Below are positions 26,033-34,028 of a stretch of 64,000 nt of DNA, piece by piece. Source of the DNA: DAHUXN01 sp963811805 (GTDB lineage: Bacteria > Acidobacteriota > Terriglobia > Acidiferrales > UBA7541); the NCBI GenBank assembly GCA_963811805.1, contig CAWESU010000003.1, positions 1 to 64,000 of the forward strand, in the 5' to 3' direction. The notes beneath the pieces were generated by a model, which ran no database searches, was not told the DNA's origin, and saw nothing but the letters and a program-made list of their open reading frames with translations. Made by a program: the position numbers and the translations under genes. The stretch's first letter is position 1. Every line of letters starts with the position of its first letter.

Positions 26033-26061
26033 TTGACAGTTGTGGTGTCTATCTTTATAGT
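26033..26061 (+). promoter_or_regulatory. Sigma70 promoter of the str operon
   Basis: TTGACA at 26,033-26,038, a 17-bp spacer and TATAGT at 26,056-26,061. The -35 is perfect and the -10 differs from consensus at one position. Predicted transcription start is near 26,068, leaving a leader of about 300 nt before rpsL. Confidence 0.8.
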
Positions 26062-26067
26062 TGCTGG

Positions 26068-26357
26068 TTTGTTGGTGGACTTACAGGCGTAGTTGTGCTG
26101 ATAGGGGTTTCCCCCCTGCCCCGGAACAGAGAACGAAGGAACGGGGTCTTGGGGACGGCCGAAATGGGGCGCCTGCCCCGCAAAGCCGTTTGAAGCTCTC
26201 CGCAAGTGAAGTGGTTGTGTTCCCGAATTTTGTGAGCACGCCCGCGCGGAGTACCTTGCCGGTTCCTTCGGGGTCGTAAGGCCCGTTCTGTTCTGCCACC
26301 TCATGCGCGTTTGCCGGGCCTCGCAAGCCTTGCAAAACAACGAAACCGGGATTTTTT
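26068..26357 (+). promoter_or_regulatory. Long 5' leader of the str operon with GC hairpins
   Basis: The predicted leader contains CCCCG/CGGGG (26,119-26,123 with 26,142-26,146) and GGGGC-gcct-GCCCC (26,166-26,179). No open frame in it looks coding. In other bacteria the S7 protein represses the str mRNA by binding an internal site; whether this leader is a ribosomal-protein target cannot be told from the sequence. Confidence 0.4.
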
Positions 26358-26369
26358 CGGAGGATAAGA

Positions 26370-26753
26370 GTGCCGACGTTTGCACAATTGGTTCGACACG
26401 GCCGCGAGCAGTTGCGGACGAAAACGAAATCGCCCGCGCTGGAAGGCTGCCCGGAGAAGCGCGGCGTGTGCGTGCGCGTATATACGCAGACGCCGAAGAA
26501 GCCGAACTCCGCGCTGCGTAAAGTGGCGCGCGCGCGATTGACCAACGCCGCCGAGGTGACCACCTACATTCCCGGCATCGGCCACAATTTGCAGGAGCAC
26601 TCTATCGTGCTGGTGCGCGGCGGCCGCGTGAAGGATTTGCCGGGCGTGCGTTACCACGTGATTCGCGGGACGCTCGACGCAGCGGGCGTGGAGAATCGCA
26701 AGCAGGGGCGCTCGAAATACGGCGCCAAGCGGCCAAAAGCCGCACAGAAGTAG
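26370..26753 (+). CDS. rpsL: 30S ribosomal protein S12
   Basis: 127 residues. GTG start at 26,370 preceded by GGAGG at 26,359-26,363. Decoding-centre motifs are intact: TQTPKKPNSALRKVARA (the streptomycin-sensitive lysine form) and PGVRYHVIRGTLDAAGV, which contains the second streptomycin lysine/Asp region and the RimO target loop. First gene of the str operon, 12 nt before rpsG. Confidence 0.98.
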   Translation: MPTFAQLVRHGREQLRTKTKSPALEGCPEKRGVCVRVYTQTPKKPNSALRKVARARLTNAAEVTTYIPGIGHNLQEHSIVLVRGGRVKDLPGVRYHVIRGTLDAAGVENRKQGRSKYGAKRPKAAQK

Positions 26754-26765
26754 GAGAGTCGCAGA

Positions 26766-27236
26766 ATGCCACGCAAAGGATTTGTCTTACGGCGCAAGAT
26801 TCCCGGAGACGCGGTCTACGGGAGCGATCTGGTGCAGAAATTCATTTCCAGCATGATGTATGACGGCAAGCGTGCAACCGCGCAGCAGATTTTCTACACG
26901 GCGATGGAGAGCGTGGCGCAGAAGACAAATAGCGACGCGCTGACGGTTTTCAAGAAGGCCGTAGAGAACGTGAAGCCGGTGTTGGAAGTGAAAACGCGGC
27001 GCGTAGGCGGGGCGAACTATCAGGTTCCGGTGGAAGTGAATCCGTTCCGGAGACAGTCGCTGGCGATTCACTGGCTGATTCTGTACGCGCGGCAGCGTTC
27101 CGGAAAGAACATGACCGACAAGCTGGCCGAGGAATTGATGGACGCGGCCAATAGCAAGGGCGGAGCAGTGAAGAAGAAGGAGGATGTGCACCGCATGGCG
27201 GAGGCCAACAAGGCCTTTGCCCACTATCGCTGGTAA
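26766..27236 (+). CDS. rpsG: 30S ribosomal protein S7
   Basis: 156 residues starting MPRKGFVLRRKIPGD. Conserved blocks include KFISSMMYDGKRATAQQIFY, NVKPVLEVKTRRVGGANYQV (rRNA-binding) and the C-terminal MAEANKAFAHYRW. S7 initiates assembly of the 30S head. It sits in the standard order after rpsL. Confidence 0.98.
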   Translation: MPRKGFVLRRKIPGDAVYGSDLVQKFISSMMYDGKRATAQQIFYTAMESVAQKTNSDALTVFKKAVENVKPVLEVKTRRVGGANYQVPVEVNPFRRQSLAIHWLILYARQRSGKNMTDKLAEELMDAANSKGGAVKKKEDVHRMAEANKAFAHYRW

Positions 27237-27265
27237 ACGGGCGCTGGTAAGCGGGAAATTTTCAG

Positions 27266-29530
27266 ATGGCGCGGCAATTCCAACTCGACCGCATGCGCAA
27301 CATCGGGATCATGGCGCATATCGACGCCGGCAAGACCACGTCGACGGAGCGCATCCTGTTCTATACAGGTGTGACCTATAAGATCGGCGAAGTGGATGAA
27401 GGCACCGCCACGATGGATTGGATGGAGCAGGAGCGCGAGCGCGGAATCACGATTACGTCCGCGGCGACCACGGCGGCGTGGAAGCGCTTCGGCCAGCTCT
27501 ACCGCATCAACATCATCGATACGCCGGGCCACGTGGATTTCACGGTGGAAGTGGAGCGTTCGCTGCGCGTGCTGGACGGCGCAGTGGCGATTTTTGACTC
27601 GGTTGCGGGCGTGCAGCCGCAGACGGAAACGGTTTGGCGGCAAGCGGACAAGTACCGCGTGCCGCGCATCGCCTTCGTCAACAAGATGGACCGCGTGGGC
27701 GCGGATTTCGATCACGTGATTCGAACCATGCGGCAGCGCCTCTCGGCCCACCCCGTCCCCCTCCAGTTTCCTCTCGGCAAAGAAGACAGCTTCATCGGAG
27801 TGATTGATTTCATCGAAGAGCGCGCCATTGTTTGGAAGGACGAAACGCTGGGCGCCGAATTCGAATACATCACGCTCGATCAATTGTGGGACCCGGAGTT
27901 TCAGAAGAGCCGTCCGGACATCGCCGCAGCGCTCAAAGCGTCGGCGGTGAACGCGGAATTCTACAAAGAGCATCGCGAGAAAGTGGTCGAGTACATTGCC
28001 GAGCACGACGACGCCGTGCTGACGAAGTATCTGGCGGAGCACAAGCTCGAGCCGGCGGAGCTGCGCGCTTCGATTCGACGCTCGACGCTGGCGCTTAAGC
28101 TCGTGCCGGTGCTGGCAGGATCGGCGTTCAAGAATAAGGGCGTTCAGCCGCTGCTCGATGCGATCGTGGATTATCTGCCGGCGCCGGCGGATATTGCTCC
28201 GGTCGAGGGCCTCAATCCGGACACGGAAGAGCCGGAGCTGCGCCGCGCCGCAGACGACCAGCCGTTTTCCGCGCTGGCTTTCAAAATCATGACCGACCCT
28301 TACGTCGGCCATCTGACTTACATTCGCGTCTATTCCGGCGTTTGCAAGACCGGCGCGACGGTTTATAACCCGGCGAAGCGAACGCGGGAGCGCATTGGCC
28401 GTTTGCTGCGCATGCACGCGAACAAGCGCGAGGAGATTGAAGGGATCGATTGCGGCGACATCGCCGCATGCGTGGGCTTGAGAAATGTTTCGACCGGCGA
28501 CACGCTTTGTAGTGAAGATAAGCCCATCATTCTGGAAACCATCGAATTTCCCGCTCCGGTGATTTCCGTGGCGATTGAGCCCAAGACCAAGGCCGACCAG
28601 GAAAAAATGGGCAACGCCCTGGCGAAGCTGGCGCAGGAAGACCCCACGTTCCGTGTGCACACCGAGCCGGACACCGGCCAGACTTTGATTTCCGGCATGG
28701 GCGAACTGCACCTGGAAATCATCGTCGATCGCATGATGCGCGAATTCAGCGTGCAGGCCAACGTGGGCCGGCCGCAGGTGGCTTATCGCGAGACCATCAC
28801 CAAGCAGGCGCCGGGTGAAGGGAAGTACATCCGCCAGACTGGCGGCCGCGGGCAATACGGCCACGTGAAGCTTTCCGTGCATCCGCTGCCAAACGCGGGC
28901 CACGAGGACATGCACGAGCTTTCCACCGACGAGCTCGATGACTTGGCGAAGCGAGTGGCCGGCAAGGGCGGGAAGTGGCGCTTCGACAAAGAGCATCGCA
29001 TGCTCTTCATCGATAAAATTTTCGGCGCGGCGATTCCGAAGGAGTTCGTTCCGCCAATCGAGAACGGCATCAAGGAAGCGATGGAAAACGGCGTGCTGGC
29101 CGGATACGAGATGGTCGATATCGCGGTGGTGGTGGAAGACGGCAGTTATCACGAAGTGGACAGCTCGGAGATGGCGTTCAAGATTGCTGGTTCGATGGCC
29201 TTCAAGGAAGCCTGCGGGCGCGCGCATCCAAAACTGCTCGAGCCCATCATGCGCGTTGAAGTCGTCGTCCCGGAAGAATACATGAGCCAGGTGTTTGGCG
29301 ATCTGAATTCGCGCCGCGCGCACGTGCAGGGCACGGAGAATCGCGCCGGCAGCCACGTGATTCGCGCGGAAGTGCCGCTCTCGGAGATGTTCGGGTACGC
29401 CACCGACCTGCGCAGCCGCACGCAAGGGCGCGGCAGCTTCACCATGCATTTCTCGCATTACGCGCAGACGCCCGCGAACGTGTCCGAGGAAGTGATTTCG
29501 AAGGCCACGGGCAAGGTAGGAGCCAAGTGA
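27266..29530 (+). CDS. fusA: Elongation factor G, with an insertion in domain IV
   Basis: 754 residues, longer than the usual 690-705. The G-domain motifs are AHIDAGKTTSTERIL, DTPGHVDFTVEVERSLRVLD, and NKMDRVGADF. Domains II-V are complete, including GGRGQYGHVKL (domain IV tip strand) and the C-terminal GYATDLRSRTQGRGSF. Between HPLPNAG and RMLFIDKIFGAAIPKEFVP there are about 32 residues (546-577) where E. coli EF-G has four; they are charged (MHELSTDELDDLAKRVAGKG). The insertion is in frame and lies in the domain that enters the A site. The gene ends in GTGA, overlapping the next ORF. Confidence 0.97.
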   Translation: MARQFQLDRMRNIGIMAHIDAGKTTSTERILFYTGVTYKIGEVDEGTATMDWMEQERERGITITSAATTAAWKRFGQLYRINIIDTPGHVDFTVEVERSLRVLDGAVAIFDSVAGVQPQTETVWRQADKYRVPRIAFVNKMDRVGADFDHVIRTMRQRLSAHPVPLQFPLGKEDSFIGVIDFIEERAIVWKDETLGAEFEYITLDQLWDPEFQKSRPDIAAALKASAVNAEFYKEHREKVVEYIAEHDDAVLTKYLAEHKLEPAELRASIRRSTLALKLVPVLAGSAFKNKGVQPLLDAIVDYLPAPADIAPVEGLNPDTEEPELRRAADDQPFSALAFKIMTDPYVGHLTYIRVYSGVCKTGATVYNPAKRTRERIGRLLRMHANKREEIEGIDCGDIAACVGLRNVSTGDTLCSEDKPIILETIEFPAPVISVAIEPKTKADQEKMGNALAKLAQEDPTFRVHTEPDTGQTLISGMGELHLEIIVDRMMREFSVQANVGRPQVAYRETITKQAPGEGKYIRQTGGRGQYGHVKLSVHPLPNAGHEDMHELSTDELDDLAKRVAGKGGKWRFDKEHRMLFIDKIFGAAIPKEFVPPIENGIKEAMENGVLAGYEMVDIAVVVEDGSYHEVDSSEMAFKIAGSMAFKEACGRAHPKLLEPIMRVEVVVPEEYMSQVFGDLNSRRAHVQGTENRAGSHVIRAEVPLSEMFGYATDLRSRTQGRGSFTMHFSHYAQTPANVSEEVISKATGKVGAK

Positions 29531-29748
29531 GCGAGGGACCGGAGAAGCGGCGGCGAGAATTTGTGGAAAGACTGAAGTACATGCTCGGGGAGAAGGGCTG
29601 GCTGAGACTCGTGGAAATGGTGGAGAGCGGCGAACTGGAGAAGCAGCGGCGGGCCTTCTTTGAAACCATAGACCGAGACGAGCTGGAGCAATGCGTGAAG
29701 CAGTTTGAGTTCAAGAGAGAGTTTTCGGGGATTTCCAACAGGAATTAA
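29527..29748 (+). CDS. Unknown 73-aa charged protein between fusA and tuf
   Basis: A GTG start overlaps the fusA stop by four bases (GTGA), and the ORF fills the gap to tuf, ending 26 nt before it. The product is rich in Glu, Lys and Arg and looks helical, with heptad-like hydrophobics (FVERLKYMLGEKGWLRLVEM, then EKQRRAFFETIDRDELEQC). No domain is recognised. Codon use includes AGA and ATA, rare in the neighbouring genes. Support for coding rests on coupling, position and lack of stops; it could be a chance ORF. Confidence 0.5.
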   Translation: MSEGPEKRRREFVERLKYMLGEKGWLRLVEMVESGELEKQRRAFFETIDRDELEQCVKQFEFKREFSGISNRN

Positions 29749-29774
29749 GCACACGCTGAGGAGCAGAGCGAGAT

Positions 29775-30962
29775 ATGGCGAAGGAAAAATTTGAGCGCAG
29801 CAAGCCGCACCTGAATATTGGGACGATCGGGCACATCGATCACGGGAAGACCACGCTGACGGCGGCGATCACCAAGGTGCTGTCGAAGAACAACCCGAAA
29901 GTGCAGTTCCGGGCGTTTGACAGCATTGACAACGCGCCGGAAGAGCGCGAGCGGGGCATCACCATTGCGGTGTCGCACGTGGAGTATGAGACGCCCAACC
30001 GGCACTACGCGCACATCGACTGCCCGGGGCACGCCGACTACATCAAGAACATGATCACCGGGGCGGCACAGATGGACGGCGCGATCCTGGTGGTGGCGGC
30101 GACCGATGGGCCGATGCCGCAGACGAGAGAGCATATCTTGCTGGCGCGGCAGGTAGGCGTGCCGTACATCGTGGTGTTTCTGAACAAGTGCGACGCGGTG
30201 GAGGATCCCGAGCTGCTGGATCTGGTGGAGATGGAAGTGCGGGACCTGCTCAAGACCTATCAATTCCCAGGCGACAAAGTGCCGGTGGTGCGCGGGTCGG
30301 CGCTCAAGGCTCTGGAAGGGGACGCGAAGTGGGAGAAGTCGATTCTGGAGCTGATGGAAGCGGTGGACAAGAGCATTCCGCTGCCGCAGCGAGATGTGGA
30401 TAAGCCGTTCGCCATGCCCATCGAGGATATTTTCTCGATCTCGGGAAGAGGGACGGTGGTGACGGGGCGCGTGGAGCGCGGGAAAGTGAAAGTGGGAGAA
30501 GAAATTGAGATTGTGGGCTTCCGTCCGACGATGAAGAAAGTGGTGACCGGCGTGGAGATGTTCCGGAAGCTTTTGGATGAAGGGATTGCCGGAGACAACG
30601 TAGGGTTGCTGCTGAGAGGGACGGAAAAAGAGGAAGTGGAGCGCGGGCAAGTGATTGCCAAGCCGGGGTCGATCACGCCGCACACGAAGTTCAAGGCAGA
30701 AGCGTACGTGTTGACGAAGGAAGAGGGCGGGCGGCACACGCCGTTCTTTACGGGCTACCGGCCGCAGTTCTACTTCCGGACGACGGACGTGACCGGTGAC
30801 GTGGCGCTGCCGACGGGAGTGGAGATGGTGATGCCGGGAGACAACGTGAGTGTGGAAGTGAAGCTGATCACGCCGGTGGCCTTGGAGAAGGGATTGCGGT
30901 TTGCGATCCGCGAAGGCGGACACACGGTGGGAGCGGGCGCGGTAACGGAGATCGTCGAGTAA
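29775..30962 (+). CDS. tuf: Elongation factor Tu
   Basis: 395 residues. GTPase motifs: GHIDHGKTTLTAAI, the effector RGITIAVSHVEYE, DCPGHADYIKNMITGAAQMD, NKCD and SALKAL. The domain II-III sequence ends IREGGHTVGAGAVTEIVE. It delivers aminoacyl-tRNA to the ribosome. It follows fusA and the 73-aa ORF and precedes rpsJ by two bases. The wording of the DNA (many G/C-ending, GGG and GTG codons) is visibly more biased than in neighbours. Confidence 0.98.
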   Translation: MAKEKFERSKPHLNIGTIGHIDHGKTTLTAAITKVLSKNNPKVQFRAFDSIDNAPEERERGITIAVSHVEYETPNRHYAHIDCPGHADYIKNMITGAAQMDGAILVVAATDGPMPQTREHILLARQVGVPYIVVFLNKCDAVEDPELLDLVEMEVRDLLKTYQFPGDKVPVVRGSALKALEGDAKWEKSILELMEAVDKSIPLPQRDVDKPFAMPIEDIFSISGRGTVVTGRVERGKVKVGEEIEIVGFRPTMKKVVTGVEMFRKLLDEGIAGDNVGLLLRGTEKEEVERGQVIAKPGSITPHTKFKAEAYVLTKEEGGRHTPFFTGYRPQFYFRTTDVTGDVALPTGVEMVMPGDNVSVEVKLITPVALEKGLRFAIREGGHTVGAGAVTEIVE

Positions 30963-30964
30963 AC

Positions 30965-31300
30965 ATGTCCACCGGAGAAAAAATTCGCATTCGTTTGAAG
31001 GCTTACGATCACCGCATTCTCGATCAATCGACGAAGGAAATTGTCGAAACCGCGCGGCGCACCGGCGCGGATGTGGCCGGGCCGATTCCTTTGCCGACGG
31101 TGATCAATCGTTGGACGGTGCTGCGTTCGCCGCACGTGGACAAAAAGTCGCGCGAACAGTTTGAGATGCGCACGCACAAGCGGCTGATCGACATTCTGGG
31201 GCCCACGCCGGATACGGTGGACGCGCTGATGAAGCTGGATCTGCCGCCGGGCGTGGACGTGGAAATCAAAGCGTTCGGGCGAGAGCACGCCACGAAGTGA
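30965..31300 (+). CDS. rpsJ: 30S ribosomal protein S10
   Basis: 111 residues, close to the family length with a short extra C-terminus. Contains IRIRLKAYDHRILDQSTKEI and the PLPTVINRWTVLRSPHVDKK loop. It starts two bases after tuf and is the first gene of the S10 section; a repeat element separates it from rplC. Confidence 0.97.
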   Translation: MSTGEKIRIRLKAYDHRILDQSTKEIVETARRTGADVAGPIPLPTVINRWTVLRSPHVDKKSREQFEMRTHKRLIDILGPTPDTVDALMKLDLPPGVDVEIKAFGREHATK

Positions 31301-31317
31301 CAGCGCGTTTTATGTGC

Positions 31318-31346
31318 TGTCATCCTGAGCGCAGCGAAGGATCTGC
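31318..31346 (-). repeat. REP-like repeat ('ILRCAQDD' element) between rpsJ and rplC
   Basis: The + strand reads TCATCCTGAGCGCAGCGAAG followed by GATCTGC. ATCCT (31,322-31,326) and AGGAT (31,338-31,342) form the ends of a small palindrome around GAGCGCAGCGA. On the - strand it translates as ILRCAQDD, a peptide familiar from false gene calls in many environmental genomes, where this repeat is dispersed in intergenic regions. Only one copy is seen in this window. Confidence 0.75.
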
Positions 31347-31372
31347 TGTTCGATAAAGGAAGAGCGAGAACC

Positions 31373-32014
31373 ATGGCGGTCAACGGAATTTTGGGGATCA
31401 AGCTGGGAATGATGCAAGTCTTCGGCGACGACGGCGCGTCGATTCCGTGCACCGTGCTGCAGGCCGGCCCGTGCGTGGTGGTCGACCGGCGGACGAAAGA
31501 CAAGCACGGCTACGACGCGGTGCAGCTGGGGCTGGTGGAGTTCATCAAGCCGCAGCGCGTCAACAAGGCCATGACTGGGCATTTCAAAAAGGCCGGCGTG
31601 GCGCCAATGCGTTTCCTCGGGGAATTTCGGCTGGAAGAGTCAAAGGACGAGACCAAAGCCGGTGACCGCGTTTTGGTCGACGGATTCACGGTGGGCGAGT
31701 TGGTGGACGTGGCCGGCATCAGCAAAGGCCGCGGATTCGCGGGTGGCGTGAAGCGCTGGCATTACGCGGGCGGCGACGCTTCGCACGGGTCGATGTTTCA
31801 TCGCGCGCCGGGCGGAATCGGCGCCAGTTCGTTTCCTTCGCGCGTGTGGAAGAACCAGCACTTTCCGGGACATATGGGGAACGTGCGAAAGACTTCGAAG
31901 AATTTGAAAGTAGTGAAGATCGATGCGGATGAAAATCTGCTTTTTGTGCGCGGGGCCGTTCCGGGGCCAACCGGGGCGTACATCTACGTGAAAAAAGCGA
32001 AAAGCGGGAAATAG
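31373..32014 (+). CDS. rplC: 50S ribosomal protein L3
   Basis: 213 residues starting MAVNGILGIKLGMMQVF. Conserved region HYAGGDASHGSMFHRAPGGI and FPGHMGNVRKT contain the glutamine-modification region analogue and the peptidyl-transferase-reaching loop. Follows rpsJ after a 72-nt gap that holds the REP-like element. Confidence 0.97.
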   Translation: MAVNGILGIKLGMMQVFGDDGASIPCTVLQAGPCVVVDRRTKDKHGYDAVQLGLVEFIKPQRVNKAMTGHFKKAGVAPMRFLGEFRLEESKDETKAGDRVLVDGFTVGELVDVAGISKGRGFAGGVKRWHYAGGDASHGSMFHRAPGGIGASSFPSRVWKNQHFPGHMGNVRKTSKNLKVVKIDADENLLFVRGAVPGPTGAYIYVKKAKSGK

Positions 32015-32024
32015 CGAGACGAAT

Positions 32025-32855
32025 ATGGCTGTTGTGGACATTACGAATCTGAGCGGGAAGACGGTGGGAAAGCTGGAGCTGGCCGACGATGTTTTCGCGG
32101 CGCGCGTGAATCCGCATTTGCTGCACGAGACGGTGCGGCATTACCTGGCGGCACAGCACAGGGGAACGCACAAGACGAAGCAGAAGAGCGAAGTCAGCGG
32201 CGCGGGCCGGAAGCTTTGGAAGCAGAAGGGGACGGGCCGGGCGCGCATCGGCTCGATTCGCTCTCCGCTGTGGCGGCATGGCGGAACGGTGCACGGGCCG
32301 GTGCCGCGAAGCTACGCGTACCGCATTCCGCGCAAGGTTTTTACCGGCGCGCTGCGCTCGGCGCTCTCGGCGAAGTTCGCCGAAAAGAAACTGTTCGTGA
32401 TCGAAAATTGGCAACTGGAATCGCACAAGACCAAGCCGTTCCGCGAGGCGCTGTCACGCGTCGATGACGCCAGCCGCACGCTGCTGCTGGTGGACGGCGG
32501 CGACAACGTGAATCTGGAGCGCGCCAGCCGCAACCTGGAGGGCGTGAAGCTGGTGCGCACTACGGCGATTCAGCCGTACGACCTGCTGCGGCATGAGTCG
32601 GTGCTGTTGTCGCGCGAAGCCGCGGAAAAGCTGAGCCGCGGATTGAGCCAGGCGGGAGCGGAGCAGGGTGCCTCCGAGCGCGTGCAAATTCAGGCTGCGC
32701 CGAAGGAAAAGAGCGAGCGCGCGGAAAAGCCGGCAGCGAAGCACGAAGCCAAGCACCCGGCGAAGGCGCAGGATAAAAAGTCGGCGAAGAAAGCCGAGAA
32801 GAAGCCGGCGGCCAAGGCGTCTTCCAAATCGAAGCCCAAGGCGAAAAAGGATTAA
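32025..32855 (+). CDS. rplD: 50S ribosomal protein L4 with a Lys/Ala-rich C-terminal tail
   Basis: 276 residues against about 205 in E. coli. The core is complete (QKSEVSGAGRKLWKQKGTGR and the loop GTGRARIGSIRSPLWRHGGT lining the exit tunnel). After about residue 215 it runs into a tail of EKSERAEKPAAKHEAKHPAK type repeats. In E. coli L4 represses the S10 operon; a leader for such control is not evident here. Confidence 0.96.
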   Translation: MAVVDITNLSGKTVGKLELADDVFAARVNPHLLHETVRHYLAAQHRGTHKTKQKSEVSGAGRKLWKQKGTGRARIGSIRSPLWRHGGTVHGPVPRSYAYRIPRKVFTGALRSALSAKFAEKKLFVIENWQLESHKTKPFREALSRVDDASRTLLLVDGGDNVNLERASRNLEGVKLVRTTAIQPYDLLRHESVLLSREAAEKLSRGLSQAGAEQGASERVQIQAAPKEKSERAEKPAAKHEAKHPAKAQDKKSAKKAEKKPAAKASSKSKPKAKKD

Positions 32856-32858
32856 GCC

Positions 32859-33155
32859 ATGTCGATGCAGCCTTATGAAATCATCCGGCGGCCGATCATC
32901 ACGGAAAAGGGCCTAGGTGTGAAAGAGAACCATCAAACGGCGGTTTTCGAAGTGGCGCGCGAGGCGACCAAGACGCAGATCAAGGAAGCGGTGCAGAAGG
33001 TGTTCAACGTGAAAGTAGCGGAAGTGCGGACGGCGATTTATCACGGCAAGACGCGGCGCCGCGGGCGTTCCGAAGGGCAGCGGCCGGACTGGAAGAAGGC
33101 TTACGTGAAGCTGGCTCCCGGCGAGAAGATGATGGAGTACGCGGAGAATCTGTAG
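32859..33155 (+). CDS. rplW: 50S ribosomal protein L23
   Basis: 98 residues. Starts MSMQPYEIIRRPIITEKG; TQIKEAVQKVFNVKVAEVRT is the conserved core. L23 lies at the exit tunnel and binds SRP and trigger factor. It starts three bases after rplD. Confidence 0.96.
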   Translation: MSMQPYEIIRRPIITEKGLGVKENHQTAVFEVAREATKTQIKEAVQKVFNVKVAEVRTAIYHGKTRRRGRSEGQRPDWKKAYVKLAPGEKMMEYAENL

Positions 33156-33167
33156 CAAGAGGCAACG

Positions 33168-33989
33168 ATGGCACTGAAATCATTTAGACCCTACACCCCG
33201 TCGCGGCGTTTCTTGACCATGGTGGATAAGAGCGAGATCACCAAGGAGCAGCCGGAGAAGTCGCTGGTGGAAACGAAAACGCGAACCGGCGGGCGCAACG
33301 CGCACGGCGAAATCACCATCTGGCATCGCGGCGGCGGGCACCAGAAGAAGTATCGCGTGATCGACTACCGGCGGGAGAAGACGGGCATTCCGGCGAAGGT
33401 CGCGGCGATCGAATACGACCCGAATCGCTCCGCGCGCATCGCCCTGCTGCATTACGCCGATGGCGAGAAGCGCTACATTCTGCATCCGGTGGGTTTGGAA
33501 GTGGGCATGACGGTGCAGAACGGCGCCACGGCGGATATCCTGCCGGGCAACGCGCTGCCGATTCGCAATATTCCGCCTGGCACGATGGTTCACAACCTGG
33601 AGTTGGCGCCGGGCAAAGGCGGGCAAGTGGTGCGGTCGGCGGGCGGCGCGGCGCAGCTTCTGAGCAAGGAAGGCGATATTGCACTGGTGAAGCTGCCGTC
33701 GGGCGAGACGCGAAAATTTTCGGTCGATTGCATGGCCACGGTCGGGCAGCTGGGGAATCTGGATCACGAAAATGTCACCTACGGCAAAGCCGGCCGGACG
33801 CGCTGGCACGGGCGCAGGCCCACGGTGCGCGGCGTCGCGATGAATCCCGTGGACCATCCGCACGGCGGCGGTGAAGGGCGCGTCAAGGGCAATCATCCAC
33901 AGACGCCGTGGGGCTTTCCGACTTTGGGAGCAAAGACGCGGAAGAAGAAAGCTTCCGACCGTCTGATTGTGCAACGGCGCAAGCCATAA
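33168..33989 (+). CDS. rplB: 50S ribosomal protein L2
   Basis: 273 residues, the normal length. Has GGRNAHGEITIWHRGGGHQK, the GGQVVRSAGGAAQLLSKEGD block and the C-terminal RGVAMNPVDHPHGGGEGRVK with the conserved histidine near the peptidyl-transferase centre. Confidence 0.98.
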   Translation: MALKSFRPYTPSRRFLTMVDKSEITKEQPEKSLVETKTRTGGRNAHGEITIWHRGGGHQKKYRVIDYRREKTGIPAKVAAIEYDPNRSARIALLHYADGEKRYILHPVGLEVGMTVQNGATADILPGNALPIRNIPPGTMVHNLELAPGKGGQVVRSAGGAAQLLSKEGDIALVKLPSGETRKFSVDCMATVGQLGNLDHENVTYGKAGRTRWHGRRPTVRGVAMNPVDHPHGGGEGRVKGNHPQTPWGFPTLGAKTRKKKASDRLIVQRRKP

Positions 33990-34028
33990 CGAGATTTGTA
34001 CGCTGTAGATAGGAAAGGCAAACAGTAA

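Noticed and set aside
25843..26385. Open frames on both strands of the rpsL upstream region
   Set aside because: They cross the promoter and repeats and have no recognisable similarity or ribosome site.
27224..29458. A 744-codon - strand ORF opposite fusA
   Set aside because: Shadow of EF-G; Arg/His-rich translation typical of antisense GC-rich frames.
29745..30923. A 392-codon - strand ORF opposite tuf
   Set aside because: Antisense shadow with His/Arg-rich composition.
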